A stretch of 64,000 nucleotides of DNA from Plutella xylostella (GCF_932276165.1 NC_063998.1:9560501-9624500); one strand, 5' to 3'; positions 45,358 through 55,975 are shown, numbered from the stretch's first letter. A program made the numbers and translations. Notes: generated by a model not told the origin, from the sequence alone.

Positions 45358-45456
45358 ATGCCTAAGGACTATGGATCATGGTCCCTTGCCAATCTGAAGA
45401 TAGAGTTACGAAAACGGAATGCCAAACTAACTGGACGGAAAGCCGGTGGTAGCTAG
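45358..45456 (+). pseudogene. N-terminal fragment of a SAP-domain protein
   Basis: ATG after an (AAAAT)n run starts MPKDYGSW, then SLANLKIELRKRNAKLTGRK, then stops at TAG 45454-45456. The L..LK.EL.KR...LTGRK pattern is the first two-thirds of a SAP motif, a helix-extended-helix DNA-binding fold often found at the N-terminus of proteins encoded by insect DNA transposons. Its second helix and all of the catalytic region are missing where the sequence jumps to the element's 3' end. The transposase class cannot be told from this piece. Confidence 0.75.
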
Positions 45457-46089
45457 CCTATTCACAGAATACTTAGCACTATCCCAAGCCACATGCAGTC
45501 TGAGCCTCGGAAGGATGGCTCGCGCTACCACCCGACATTTAATCACAACTAGTGAGTTCTTATTCTGAGTTTAGTACTCTTTGCTCTCTATGTAATTTTT
45601 GACAGTTGGTACACTGCGTTTTCACGCCATCTATCGGCTTACCCAAAAGCTCAACTGACAGCTGTCAAGGAAAACGGCTCATATCAATGCTATTGACACA
45701 GAGTGTCTTCTGGGTGATCGTGACGTCATCTTGGAATATTATCAGTGTTGCCGGTTTTGTTAAAATTGTAATGCCACCATACACGGATCGTTCGACTTGG
45801 GCTTAATTTGAAGATTTTCCACACTATTTATTTAAAAACATAACTGTTTTATCCTATTCGATGCTTTTTAAATTCAATAAAAGACGTGTTATGCCATTTA
45901 AATATATTTTTCATATATTTAACTGGCTGTATAAGTAAGACCATAGACAAAAAAAAACTCTATGGTCGTGTCGATGTGTTTTTGATGTGTTTTGTCAACA
46001 TACGTATGTCAATATTTTATCGTTTGCTACAAAATAAAGTTGAAGTTGAAGTTGTTTTGTTGTGGTTTTGTCTGTAGTTGAGGATAAAG

Positions 46090-48205
46090 ATGGCTCCACC
46101 ATCACTGGAGCAGATAGAGGCACTCATGGGCTTCTTGGAGGAAAACAAGGAGCTAGCTCTTGGCCGGTGCAATCGCTCAAAAGAAGGGCGCAGTTTGGCG
46201 AAACGCCTTTGGACAGAATGTGCCACTATTTTAAATAGTGTCTCGGCAGACTGTCCCAGGCGTGAGCCCGATGCCTGGCGATTAGTAAGTACCTACCTGA
46301 TTTATATTGTCAAGTATGTAAAATATCTACATACCCATATAAAGCTTGTAAAATTAATTTACTTTTGTTTCCGTTTTAGTACTACAACGAATACAAATCG
46401 AAGGTTCTGCATAAAATTAAAAAACAAAAGCAGGAGCTGTCGGCGACAGGTAATGATAACTCACTGTTATTGTAGTAGTTACAATCAGATTCCAATGTCT
46501 TAAGCTGGGTATTTACTATAGGCAAACTCAGGTCGAGCAGCCTCAACTTTAAGTTTGCTTCAGTCTGAGGCTGCTCACTCTGAGAGGAAGGCTCGAAGCA
46601 TATTCTGATAGGCTTGAGGCGAATCGCCTCAGCTTGATCCGCTATGTGAGCAGTTTAACCAACCGTCTCACTTACCACGTCGACTAAGGCCTGGGTCTCC
46701 TATTTACGCCGTAGGTCGCGTCCAGCGTCACGCCGTAGGCCTCGTCACGATGCTCACTATAGAAATGTACTGATGCGGTCTCCCTCACACGCCGACGTTG
46801 GCGCGTAGACATAATGAGCATTGTGACGCGGCCTACAGCGTGACGCTGGACGCGATCTACGGAGTAAATAGGAGACCCGGGCCTAATTCACCTTGTGTTG
46901 CCGTGAGCGTCAGGTTGAGCAAGTGTCTCCTAGCACGGCCTCTAGTGGATACCCAGTTTTAAGCTGTTTTTATATGTTCCAGGAGGAGGTACATATAACA
47001 TTAAAGACCTAACTCCTCTTCAGGAGCGTCTCTACGCAATATTGGGGAAAGATGTTGGGGAGCCTTTGCCTGGTGTCCGCCACAATCCCCTAAATGTAAG
47101 TATTTAAAAAGAAAGTGCACATTAACATATATTATAGCACATTTACCCTGCCTAAGTTCTATGCATATTAATTTCTTATTCTTACTTATTTCTTAAATCT
47201 AACACTCTCTTGTTTCATGTTTATAGAATTCATCACTTGAGGCAGTGGAGAATGAAGTCTCAGAAGTGGATTATATCGAGGAAGTGTAAGAAACATCAAT
47301 TTAACATATGTAGGTACCTAATTAGTAGAAATATCTGTTATATTAATATTTTAATTTTAGATACCCTTCAACTCTTTGGCTGGGCCATCATGGGCAGAAC
47401 CGACGGCGTTACCGCCACATGTCGCCGCCATTGACTCCCCAGAGGTGCTCATAGAGGTGCTAGCTAGTGAGCTCAACAATGCTGAGCCGCCAGCGCCGCC
47501 AACGCCCCAACCTGCGCCACCAACGCCCCAACCTGCGCGGCCAATGCCCCAACCTGACTCTGCTGGGCCGCCGAGGCGACGTCGTCGACGACTGAACGAG
47601 GGACGTCATGGTGTGTTATCTAATCTAATATTAAAAAGTCAAGTCTTTTTCTTAAAAAATATTTATTACTCTAATCACATTATTATAAAATAATATTAAA
47701 ATGATTATTCTTCGATTATTGTTCATTAATACCTGTAACAATAGACAGTGTTAGTAATCACAAATCTTTATTCATCAGATCAAGAACAAACACTTTTGGA
47801 GCAGGCTCAGCAGAGGCACTCCGAAATTGACGCCCAGAACGCCAGGGCGACGGTGAGGCTGGCCGAAAGCCACGAAAGACGGGCTGAAGCCACCTTCAAA
47901 CTCGCCGAAAGCCAAGTGAAGATGGCAGAGAGCCAAGAAAAAGATGCTGAGGGCAAAATGCAAATTGCCCAGGCAATAACTAGGCTCTGTGCTATAGTAG
48001 AAAATTACGGGGCCAAATTTTTCCAAACGTCAGTCAGCTCTCCCGTAAAGGTATATTTTAGTAACATAAGTACCTACATATTATGTAAGTTCTTCAAACA
48101 ATTTATTTCTTCTGATTAATTTTAAAATTATCATTTCCTTTTTAGACGCTCAAGAGGAAACATAGAACGCCGCCGTCGCCGCCGCCGGATACTGATAGCG
48201 ACTAA
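46090..48205 (+). CDS. Harbinger Myb/SANT-like DNA-binding protein, 7 exons
   Basis: Exons read here: 46090-46284, 46380-46449, 46983-47095, 47227-47283, 47361-47610, 47779-48050, 48146-48205 (1,017 nt, 338 residues). All introns are GT-AG and the frame holds throughout. Residues 4-85 form a Myb/SANT-like domain: QIEALMGFLEENKELALGRC ... LAKRLWTECATILNSV ... PDAWR, then YYNEYKSKVLHKIKKQKQEL across the first junction. A proline-rich triplicate (PPAPPTPQPA repeats, about 184-208) and an arginine run (PPRRRRRRLNEG) come next. Then a coiled coil made of LAES/MAES repeats (about 232-300) and a basic, proline-rich tail (KRKHRTPPSPPP). In this superfamily such a protein partners the transposase, assisting nuclear entry and end binding. 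The stop lies 235 bp from the stop of the opposing transposase gene. Intron 2 carries nested MITEs. No premature stops seen. The exon 4 donor (GAA|GTGTAAG) is chosen because it keeps frame. Confidence 0.88.
46503..46958. mobile_element. inverted-repeat element in intron 2 of the Myb gene, TTA duplication
   Basis: AGCTGGGTATTTACTATAGG at the left against the complement of CCTCTAGTGGATACCCAGTT at the right. TTA at 46500-46502 and 46959-46961. Contains 46688-46883. Confidence 0.75.
46688..46883. mobile_element. GC-rich MITE nested in 46503-46958, TAA duplication
   Basis: Arms GGCCTGGGTCTCCTATTTAC / GTAAATAGGAGACCCGGGCC, more than 50 bp long; TAA at 46685-46687 and 46884-46886. PIF/Harbinger-type. 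Strikingly CG-rich for this region. Confidence 0.9.
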
Positions 48206-48440
48206 TAGCTATGATAGGGTAAGAAAACCAAGTTAAACTTTGGCAGCATAATCGAGTGTGCCTTTCAGGTTTGTGCCTGTGCAATTAGAACTGGGGAACT
48301 AGGCACAGTCACCTAAGGCGCCATCTGTAATTAGCTTTTAATTAGTTTTTCTCCACATTAACCATCTAATCTCTTGTTATTATTAAATACGTGATGCTGC
48401 CCTTGATTTTGGATACACAAAATATACTTCCACTAACATA
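48206..48440. other. short space between convergent Harbinger genes
   Basis: 235 bp with ATTAAATA (48384) on + as a possible weak poly(A) signal; nothing else seen. Confidence 0.4.
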
Positions 48441-50630
48441 TTACCTTTCTCTCCACAGCCTATCAACGAGCGCCTGCTGAAATGCCCGTCCTTCTAACAG
48501 GTCCCTATTAATACGACGATTGCGTTGATCATCGTTGATGGCATTAAGTAAAATGCCAGCCTCAGTCGTCAACTGATTGCCAACCTGAAAATATAATATA
48601 ACATTGTTGATTTTTCTAGATTGTTTAATTTAAAGTTAGATTATTGTTGCTTTCTCTACACTGTTTAATTTAAAGTTAGATTATTGTTATGTTTCTAGAT
48701 TGTTTTATTTAAATATACATCTTATATGTATATTAAAATTTATAGTTAAAACTTTAGGTAAGTACTCTAATGTAGCAAATTAAAGACTGATTATTGCCAA
48801 ATATAACATTGTTGATTTTTCTAGATTGTTTTATTCCAACATACATATTATATGTTTAGTACAGAGGACGACACCTTAAGCTTAATAATTGTAAGTACTT
48901 AAACTTAGACTTGCCTGATGCTGCCTTTGCTTTTCGGCTTCAACTTCCTCTGGTGTCAGGAATGGCACGGGTGCACCAGTTTTGTTTGCTATATTGTGCA
49001 AAACACAGCATGCATTGACTATTTTCCCTGCCATGATTGGGTCATAGTGGAGGGCACGTGCCGCAAGTAGACATCTGAAGAATTATTTAAATATGCTGTA
49101 TATTGATAATTGTAAGGTTCATGATCTAAGGTAACTTATGAAGAATTTTTTATACCTGAATCTGGCCTTCAGTACACCAATGCAGCGCTCCACACAATTA
49201 CGTGCAGTCACATGGAGGTTATAAAAATTATGTTGGGGTGTGCCTTCCACTGTATTTAAAATTGGGGTGACCATCGTCCTCCTTAAGGGATAGCCGCTAT
49301 CACCTGTGAAATATATAGTTAACTTTCAATCTATAATACCTGTGACATTGTGATAAGCAATGAAAATGTGAACCTAGATGATTTTTAACACCATTCAAAA
49401 TCAATAAATAAATATATAACTTAGGTTGCCAGCAAAGCCATATCATTAACTAAATCTAAAACCTCCACAATGTGGGTTGGTGGGTTCACATATCTAGATG
49501 TGCTAAGTCTAGATATGCAGGTTTCCTCACAATGTTTTCCTTCACCGTAAGAGCGATGGTATAAATTGTACTTAAATTCAAAGAACTCATTGGTACATGT
49601 CAGCGCCGGGAATCGAACCCACATCTCTTGATTGAGAAGCGGGCGCTCACCCGACAGAGCTACCACCGCTCTTATCGACTGAGCTACCACCGCTCTTATC
49701 TGATTCTATATAAACTTGATTATTCTAAAACATACCTAATAAAAACACATGGTCACCATTCCTAGCCGCCTCTGTCAAGTGCTGACACAGTGGATGGCTT
49801 TGCCACACATTGGAGTCATGGGCTGAACCCGGGGTACTAGCATCCACACATAAAATATTCAGCTCAGAGTCGCAGATCTGTAAAAAAACAGGATACTAAT
49901 AAAGTCTATAGGATAACATATCTATAATTAAGCACCAATTTTCAATAAGAAACTTACAATCATAACATTAAGCGAATGATATCCCTTTCGGTTAAAATAC
50001 CGCTCCTCATGTTCAATGGGTCTTAAAATGGCTATGTGTGTGCCATCAATGCAGCCTAGTACCCCTGGGATTTTAAATATTTCATAAAATCTGAAACAAA
50101 TAAGTACTAGTTAGTTAGTTTTAAGATGTAAATTATGAAATAAATGTTAGATGTCTACCTACTAATATTGTGTTTGTTTATAGACCTACCTTGCTTTGAT
50201 TGCAGTCCGTTCAGTTGACTGCATTGGCCATTTTAAATATTTTTGTATTATCCTGGCATCATTCAATGCCGCAGTCACTTGCCTCAATGCCCTTGAAACT
50301 GTTTTTTGGGATACATTATGTATCGCACTTTGGCCAACCAAAGTTTGGTAGGAGCCCGTTGCGTAAAATGTTAATGCAATCAGTATCTGAAACATATTAG
50401 GTAAGTATTAAGTAGATAATCTTCTACCATCCAGTACAGAACTATTTTATGCCAAATTATAGACGGCTCCTTACCTTCATCATAACAGATATACCATCTT
50501 GCCTGCGTTCTTTGGCTATCAGGGGAGTTAAATCCGCGGCAATCTCCTTCACCACATCCTTACTGAGGCGAAATGTCTTGACAAACTCCGAGTCCGGCAA
50601 ACTTACGAAAGGATCGACATTCCGCCTCAT
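48441..50630 (-). CDS. PIF/Harbinger DDE transposase, 7 exons
   Basis: Exons from 5' to 3' on minus: 50630-50475, 50386-50190, 50090-49958, 49877-49736, 49303-49156, 49074-48915, 48584-48441 (1,080 nt, 359 residues; vertebrate HARBI1 is about 350). It begins MRRNVDPFVSLPDSEFVKTF. A helix-turn-helix-like GQSAIHNVSQKTVSRAL lies about 71-87. The DDE_Tnp_4 core follows: GCIDGTHIAI (D133), FNRKGYHSLNVMI, VDASTPGSAHDSNVW, LLGDSGYP (D211) and RNCVERCIGVLKARFR (E248). The C-terminus has the usual ARALHYDP ... ACCVLHNIAN. It would cut and rejoin element ends in the nucleus. Introns are GT-AG except the last, which reads CAG|GCAAGT and is taken as GC-AG because it joins two in-frame exons ending in TAA. 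An ATG at 50730 opens MDRFNLRWEMLILADRVDRG in another frame and may be the original start, separated by a 1-base shift near 50640. Intron 4 holds a SINE. Confidence 0.92.
49465..49700 (-). mobile_element. type B SINE in transposase intron 4
   Basis: On the minus strand: tRNA-like head GGTGGTAGCTCTGTCGGGTG with box B GTGGGTTCGATTCCC, then TACCAATGAGTTC, CATTGTGAGGAAACCTGCAT and a WGTGAACCCACCAACCCAC end. The first ~20 bp of the head (GAGCTACCACCGCTCTTATC on +) is duplicated at 49661-49700. Shorter than other copies at the 3' end. Confidence 0.82.
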
Positions 50631-50730
50631 GAAGGCGCGATTTTTGACGCCGCTCCTTCAACTCCCGCCGACCTCTATCCACTCTGTCTGCTAATATCAG
50701 CATTTCCCACCGCAAATTGAATCGATCCAT

Positions 50731-51062
50731 ATTGACAACGTATCAACAAACAACGACACCGTGACAATACGTGTATATTAGGTGTATCTGCTCAATGGCC
50801 TCAGAATGGTGATTTTTGACAGATAAACCATAATGAAGCAACTGACGGAAACGTCAATAAATAGTGGACTAGGAAAATTGTCACCCGAGAGACGATATCG
50901 ATGTGGCACTTGTCAGTGGACTAGCGTTTTGTTCAATGTATTATGAGTGGCTTCACGGTGGCTTCCATCGAGCTGACACTATGCTCTTAAAAAATACAAG
51001 ACTGCCAAATGTGTCATTTTGCGCTGTCGACATACAATCGACATCCAATTTTACTCTAATGC
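50731..51062. other. right subterminal region of the Harbinger element
   Basis: 5' flank of the transposase; no gene. Presumed promoter on minus. Confidence 0.4.
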
Positions 51063-51089
51063 TTTTAGTAGACTTGGGGCCCTGATCAT

Positions 51090-52340
51090 TGGCGTAGAGT
51101 AGACACCATGAGTTGAGCAGGTTGTGCAGTCTAAATCATTTAATCATGACGATAATGAAGAAAAATGTTCCAGAATTGAACCTTAGCTTAAAACACAATA
51201 ACAATTCGTTTAAACTTATATGGGCAGGGTAGGTATGTGTATTGAAAATGACACCGGTGAAGGGTTTCCATTACCGAATTTCAGCAATTAACAATCACAA
51301 ATCAACCATTGACGCTGCTTTAGGATTGTTTAGTACTAATGTTCGGTGGTGCTAATCCTCACAGTAATGAAGAGGCAAATAAAGAAGAAGGAGATTTACG
51401 AGTCAATATTACTAAGATATAATTTACGGTTCTATTTACGTTGATTGATAACCTTGAAGGAAGGTTTTTCAAAAGCATAAAATGTTAATCTACAGATAGC
51501 GAGTAACTAAGTTCTAAAGATAACAAAATCGTTAAGTACTGCTTAAGTACTCATATATTTTTATACAACCATGTCGTTCCAAACGAGATACTCACTGCCA
51601 TCTGGTGAGAAATGTCAGGCATTGAGGCAGAATTTACAAACTTTACTTTAATAAAACACTAAATTGATCGATAATGGCTTTTAACGTGTCGTTGGTAAAA
51701 AGTAAAATAAAATTTTCATTGTCATAGAGAGAGTACGTTTGCTAATTTGGTAAAGTAATTAATTTACCTAAGTACCATAAAAGTGTGCCAATCCCGACAT
51801 CAACACGTAGATACCTAAATAAATCTATTCAGAAATGTCGCAATTCTTCAAAAAAATTAAGTGCGCAATCACGCATTACCAAATATTTCTACTGGTTCCT
51901 TCCTGAAGAAACTGTGTAGGTTATTAAAGCTACAACAACCAAAAACGTAACGTATGTTTAGTATTCGAAAGAAAGCTAAGCATCACGCCTTCACCGAGAA
52001 TCCAGTGTCGATTGAAATATAAAACCAAAAAATCAAATTTCTAAGCCTCACCAATTTCAATATGCCACAGAGGATATCCCTACATGAAATTTCTACACGC
52101 GCAATATCGTGACCTTTGCTGCACAGGGCGCACCAACCTTTCAATATATAAGCGCTAAAAATAGCCACAGCCACTGCTTATTACAAACGTATTGAAATCT
52201 ATGCAACCCTGCCACCGAGAACCTTCAAAACATCGTCTTATTATATACGGCTACCTAGATAAAATACGTTTTGGAGGAAACCAATCGTCATTCATTATCA
52301 TTAGTTCATTAGCTATGGGAGCTAAAAGTATATAAAGTTA
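51090..52340. other. unannotated stretch
   Basis: No gene or repeat recognised. Confidence 0.5.
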
Positions 52341-52344
52341 GGTT

Positions 52345-52820
52345 CGGGTTGGCCGGGCCGCCCAATGCACTCGCATTTTATTTTATCTGGCTCGGTATCG
52401 CACGGAGCGGCAACGTGGCGCCCACATTCCGCGCCGGAGCGGCACCGTCGCGCGCGCAGCACCGCGTGCCTCCGACGGATGATAAAGCGATTCTTGCAAA
52501 TGAAAATGTAACATAAACATCTAAGTACTTAAGCGTTCTATGCTTATATTCCCAGCCAATCAATCTTTGAACCTGAAATACGGGTGTAAATATGTATTTA
52601 TACGTTAAAATGCGGAGAAATCGATGGGATCGAACGGGGGATGGAAATGCTTTCACCGGCATCGAGTGTGGAGTGAAATCGTAGCGTGGCCGATTCTGAA
52701 GATCCGGCGCGCTCGGTTAGAAATCGTGGTAAAAACAAAATGGCGGCTGCAACAAGTTCTGATTATAGACTCTGCTGGAATAACTTAGAGCCATGCTTAA
52801 TTAAATTGAATCTAATATAG
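52345..52820 (+). other. GC-rich patch and possible first exon
   Basis: 52345-52480 and 52675-52710 are GC-rich. ATG at 52740 has an excellent insect context (ACAAAATGG) and encodes MAAATSSDYRLCWNN before a stop at 52818-52820. A splice inside that frame would be needed for a longer protein. No family is assigned. Confidence 0.25.
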
Positions 52821-52824
52821 GTAT

Positions 52825-53335
52825 TTCAATGTTTGTTTCGCTGTCAGTTTTAAGTGATATGAAATTAATATCTAACGTTTCAATGTGGTTTTTACGAGAT
52901 TTGATAAGAGAGGTCGTTGTTTATGTTAAATAACTGAATTAAGTAGATTACTTACCTACTTGGTAAATATCAGAACATTTATGATAAAGTCTAATAATGT
53001 ACCAATCTACGTTACCCTTATATCTCTTACATAGTTCAAGATCTAAGTGCTTACAAGGGTCTTACTTAAGTTGCTGACATAGGTATTCAAGGCTAATAAG
53101 CACCTACCTAGTTACCTACTTAATAAAACAAATATCATTCTGATCATACATCTAATGCAGATCCCACGTGAAGTCTATTCAAGTTTTCCACTCGAGAACT
53201 TTAAACCAATGATTATCCGCAGATTTAACTAAGTTAGTGCAACTTGTTAATCATAATATTTATGCAAACTAGATAGGTAAGTAAGTACTAAAATGTTTCA
53301 GCATGTCGATTTCAACAGCTATTGTGGAAACCTTA
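52825..53335. other. unannotated stretch
   Basis: Nothing recognised. Confidence 0.5.
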
Positions 53336-53341
53336 GTTTTA

Positions 53342-53392
53342 GGCAGACAATTTTTCATTGACCAGCTATGGGTCAATGAAAAATTGTCTGCC
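53342..53392. repeat. perfect 22-bp hairpin, 7-base loop
   Basis: Arms 53342-53363 (starts GGCAGACAATTTTTC) and 53371-53392 are exact complements around AGCTATG. Confidence 0.92.
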
Positions 53393-53394
53393 GT

Positions 53395-54145
53395 ATTCAA
53401 AATTGGGTTACGAGGACATAGTTATTATGAGTCATCATTAGCCTGCCTGATACACTGCAAAAAGTGCTCCCCTCTTCAGCCAGAGCTTTAGACAGTTATT
53501 TATGAATGGACCACACCAACTCACATTTGGCTCACGTTTTCGTACCAATATACTGTATTTCATAGAACGGGTACTCAGGATACTACCATCCATAGGCAGT
53601 GTAGGACGCCCTCCGGCTAGATTGGGTGAAGACTTGAAAAAGACCAGCCAGGTAAAGATTGAAACCTATAGCTGACATTGGCCCTGTCCTTCTTAAGTGT
53701 GTTGCCATTACCAATGTAAAACTAAATGTTAAACTAAACTTACCGAGTAGTAAGTAGATAAAATAAAAAATAAAAATTACCGTATAAAAATTACCACTCT
53801 TCCAAAGGCACGGACAAAAAGCATGTGGAGTGACAATCATTTATAAAAAAAAACCTATAGATTGCATCCAGTGACGTAGGTACTTTGGGAAACGCGCCTA
53901 CGTTCAGGAGTGGACTGCAATAGGCTGCAGATTATGCCATTGCTACTGCAAAATTATCTACACTTATACACCGTAAAACCCGTCTAATCAAAATTTCGGA
54001 TAAGATAAGTATCAATCAACAAAAGTGTTTTTCACGATCATTGAAAAGCTTTGACTGTCTAATTAATGTTAAGAGATTTGAAAGAAAAATACGCGGCTAT
54101 TTTTTTTTATTTTAGTCTAATCTAATGCTTAACCTAAAAAAATTG
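53395..54145. other. unannotated stretch
   Basis: Nothing recognised. Confidence 0.5.
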
Positions 54146-54149
54146 GGTT

Positions 54150-54250
54150 TCCGTACCTTAAAGGTAAAAAGGTAACCCTTATACGAAAGCTATGTTGTCC
54201 GCCAATCTGTTCGTCTATCTGCCAAGAGCCTTTATTGCGCGTCGTGTACG
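54150..54250 (+). mobile_element. 5' scrap of the dispersed repeat at 8113
   Basis: GTTTCCGTACCTTAAAGG ... AACCCTTATACG. Confidence 0.5.
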
Positions 54251-54254
54251 CGAA

Positions 54255-54705
54255 ATCGCTCGATTTAAAATTTAATGCATTACGATATTAAACTTAACTT
54301 TCGGATCTCTTGATGCTGTGAAAAAACCGTGAATGTAGAATTAGGAAATAGCGAAAGTGTTCAGTTGTAAATAAGTATCAATATTATGTCACTATCCCAG
54401 AATTTGTTATTAAGATTTTTTCTATTTTAATAACCTTTCACATTACATTAATAAACTACTACCAGCGATCCGATCAGGCTACCAAGCCTTTTAAAGTCTA
54501 CATACCAGAATATATTTTTTTTAGTAAAACTAGGTATTATTATTATTGTTGTATGTTACATTATTGTTTAGACTATTTATGTTTGATCAATGATGTTTCT
54601 TTGTCTATTAATAATAATGAAATCTATTAGTAACTTTGTATGCAACACTTTCTAGAACAAAGTAAAGGTTCAGTTTCAGTAACTGTCGTACGTGAGTCTC
54701 ACGCT
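54255..54705. other. unannotated stretch
   Basis: Nothing recognised. Confidence 0.5.
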
Positions 54706-54710
54706 TTTCC

Positions 54711-54800
54711 GGTAATTTTTAACCAACTTCAAAAATGGAGGAGGTTCTCAACTTCTCAATTCATTTTTGTACACGTAACCGATATTTTCTTCGTTTATGG
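54711..54800 (+). mobile_element. end of a dispersed repeat (AACCAACTTCAAAAATGGAG)
   Basis: Matches 10670-10762 in reverse. Confidence 0.55.
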
Positions 54801-54804
54801 ACCG

Positions 54805-55975
54805 ATTTTATGTTTCATGCCAACTTAGGCTTGGTCAAAATTGAAGAATACTGCAATGAATTAACGTTTGCATGATTGCTTGCAATCTTCGACGAGGTAT
54901 TTTTCACATTATCACTGACTATTCGTACATTATAACAACTATTCAACGCAATAACCACTTTTCCTGTGGAAAAGTTCAGTGAAAATAGAGAAATGTTATT
55001 TATATTACTTACAGCAGACCCCGTGGGAGTTTAGAGTATAAACTTTCTTATTGTCATTATACGTTATATCTGAATACCAATTTTACTCAATAGTAGGTAG
55101 ATAATAATACCTATGAAATCGCTATGAATTGCGGGAATATTTGTATGTTGACATATTATTTAGTATTATTTCGTTGGAAATTAATCAATGGAGGAAATCT
55201 AAAAGACCTGAAATAATTTTGTCATAAAAGGCTTTTTTTATTATAGGTATCATAAAAAAATTAGCCTATCGGGATCTAATTAGACTCATTTAACTGAAAA
55301 CTTTTGTCTACTTGTGTACCTATAACTTTACTGTCCAATTGTTTATAGGTCAAAATTTACAAAAACTGAAAGTCTAATGGTTTTGAAATTATTTAGCAAT
55401 GATCCGGAGTGCTTTCGAGGTAAAAATAATTTCATTTACCATACTAATTTCATTACAATTAACATTTAAAATCAGCCATACCTCATTTTGTAAAAGCACC
55501 ATTTCAATGAACTAAGTTGAATTCGTGTAAAGTTGAAATTCCTAGAAGTATAATCTCTACCTAAGCTGAATCCTCAACGTGTTGAATCATAATAAAATAA
55601 AGAAACGTTGAATTTGCACAATGAATCTTATAAAATGGAATTCTGAAAATGTTGCTTCTAAATTCTACATCCTGAATATTTAAGACGGTTCGAAATAGTT
55701 CAAATAAACCTATAAAGAAACTTTTAGGCATTTTCCCAGTCAAACTTGTAAGTTTTATAGTTGGCTTATATTTTTAATGGCTCAAAATAAACTTTACTCC
55801 TTCAAATACATTTTAAAATCTCCTTCAAAGTGGGTTTGTATGGGAAAAAATATGGTTGGTCAGTTGTATTCGAAATTTTACAAAAGTACTCTTAGTTATA
55901 AATGATTAAACACATAAGTATTTACGGATTTTTCCAACTTCAGACACGAAAAAAGAGTTATGGGGTCTTGGGCTT
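54805..55975. other. unannotated AT-rich stretch
   Basis: Nothing recognised. Confidence 0.5.

Larger units (their letters stand above)
44514..45682 (+). mobile_element. deletion derivative of a SAP-protein DNA transposon, copy 2
   Basis: Same termini as 42192-42658 but keeps about 830 bp of 5' leader, a minisatellite (44835-44898) and the start of a SAP-domain frame (45358-45456). It then jumps to the shared 3' end, so the rest of the coding region is lost. Confidence 0.82.
42063..51085. mobile_element. PIF/Harbinger transposon, candidate full extent
   Basis: The outermost 20 bases, TCAGGGCCCCAAGTCTGCTA at 42063-42082 and the complement of 51066-51085 (TCAGGGCCCCAAGTCTACTA), agree at 19 of 20. 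They enclose the two convergent genes of the superfamily (Myb-like + and transposase -). The left arm is long because it holds later insertions (42192-42658, 43924-44515, 44514-45682 and perhaps all of 43018-45807). Without those, the left end would be roughly 0.8 kb from the first ATG. A clean 3-bp target duplication is not visible (TCA at the left, TGA at the right if these are outside the repeat), so the exact ends remain provisional. Confidence 0.7.

Noticed and set aside
47210..47434. 74-codon frame starting in an intron
   Set aside because: Crosses exon 4, intron 4 and exon 5 of the Myb-like gene in the wrong frame.
49421..49690. 89-codon minus-strand frame
   Set aside because: Coincides with the SINE in a transposase intron.
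53303..53491. 62-codon frame
   Set aside because: Half of it is the perfect hairpin, which forces a palindromic reading; no family.
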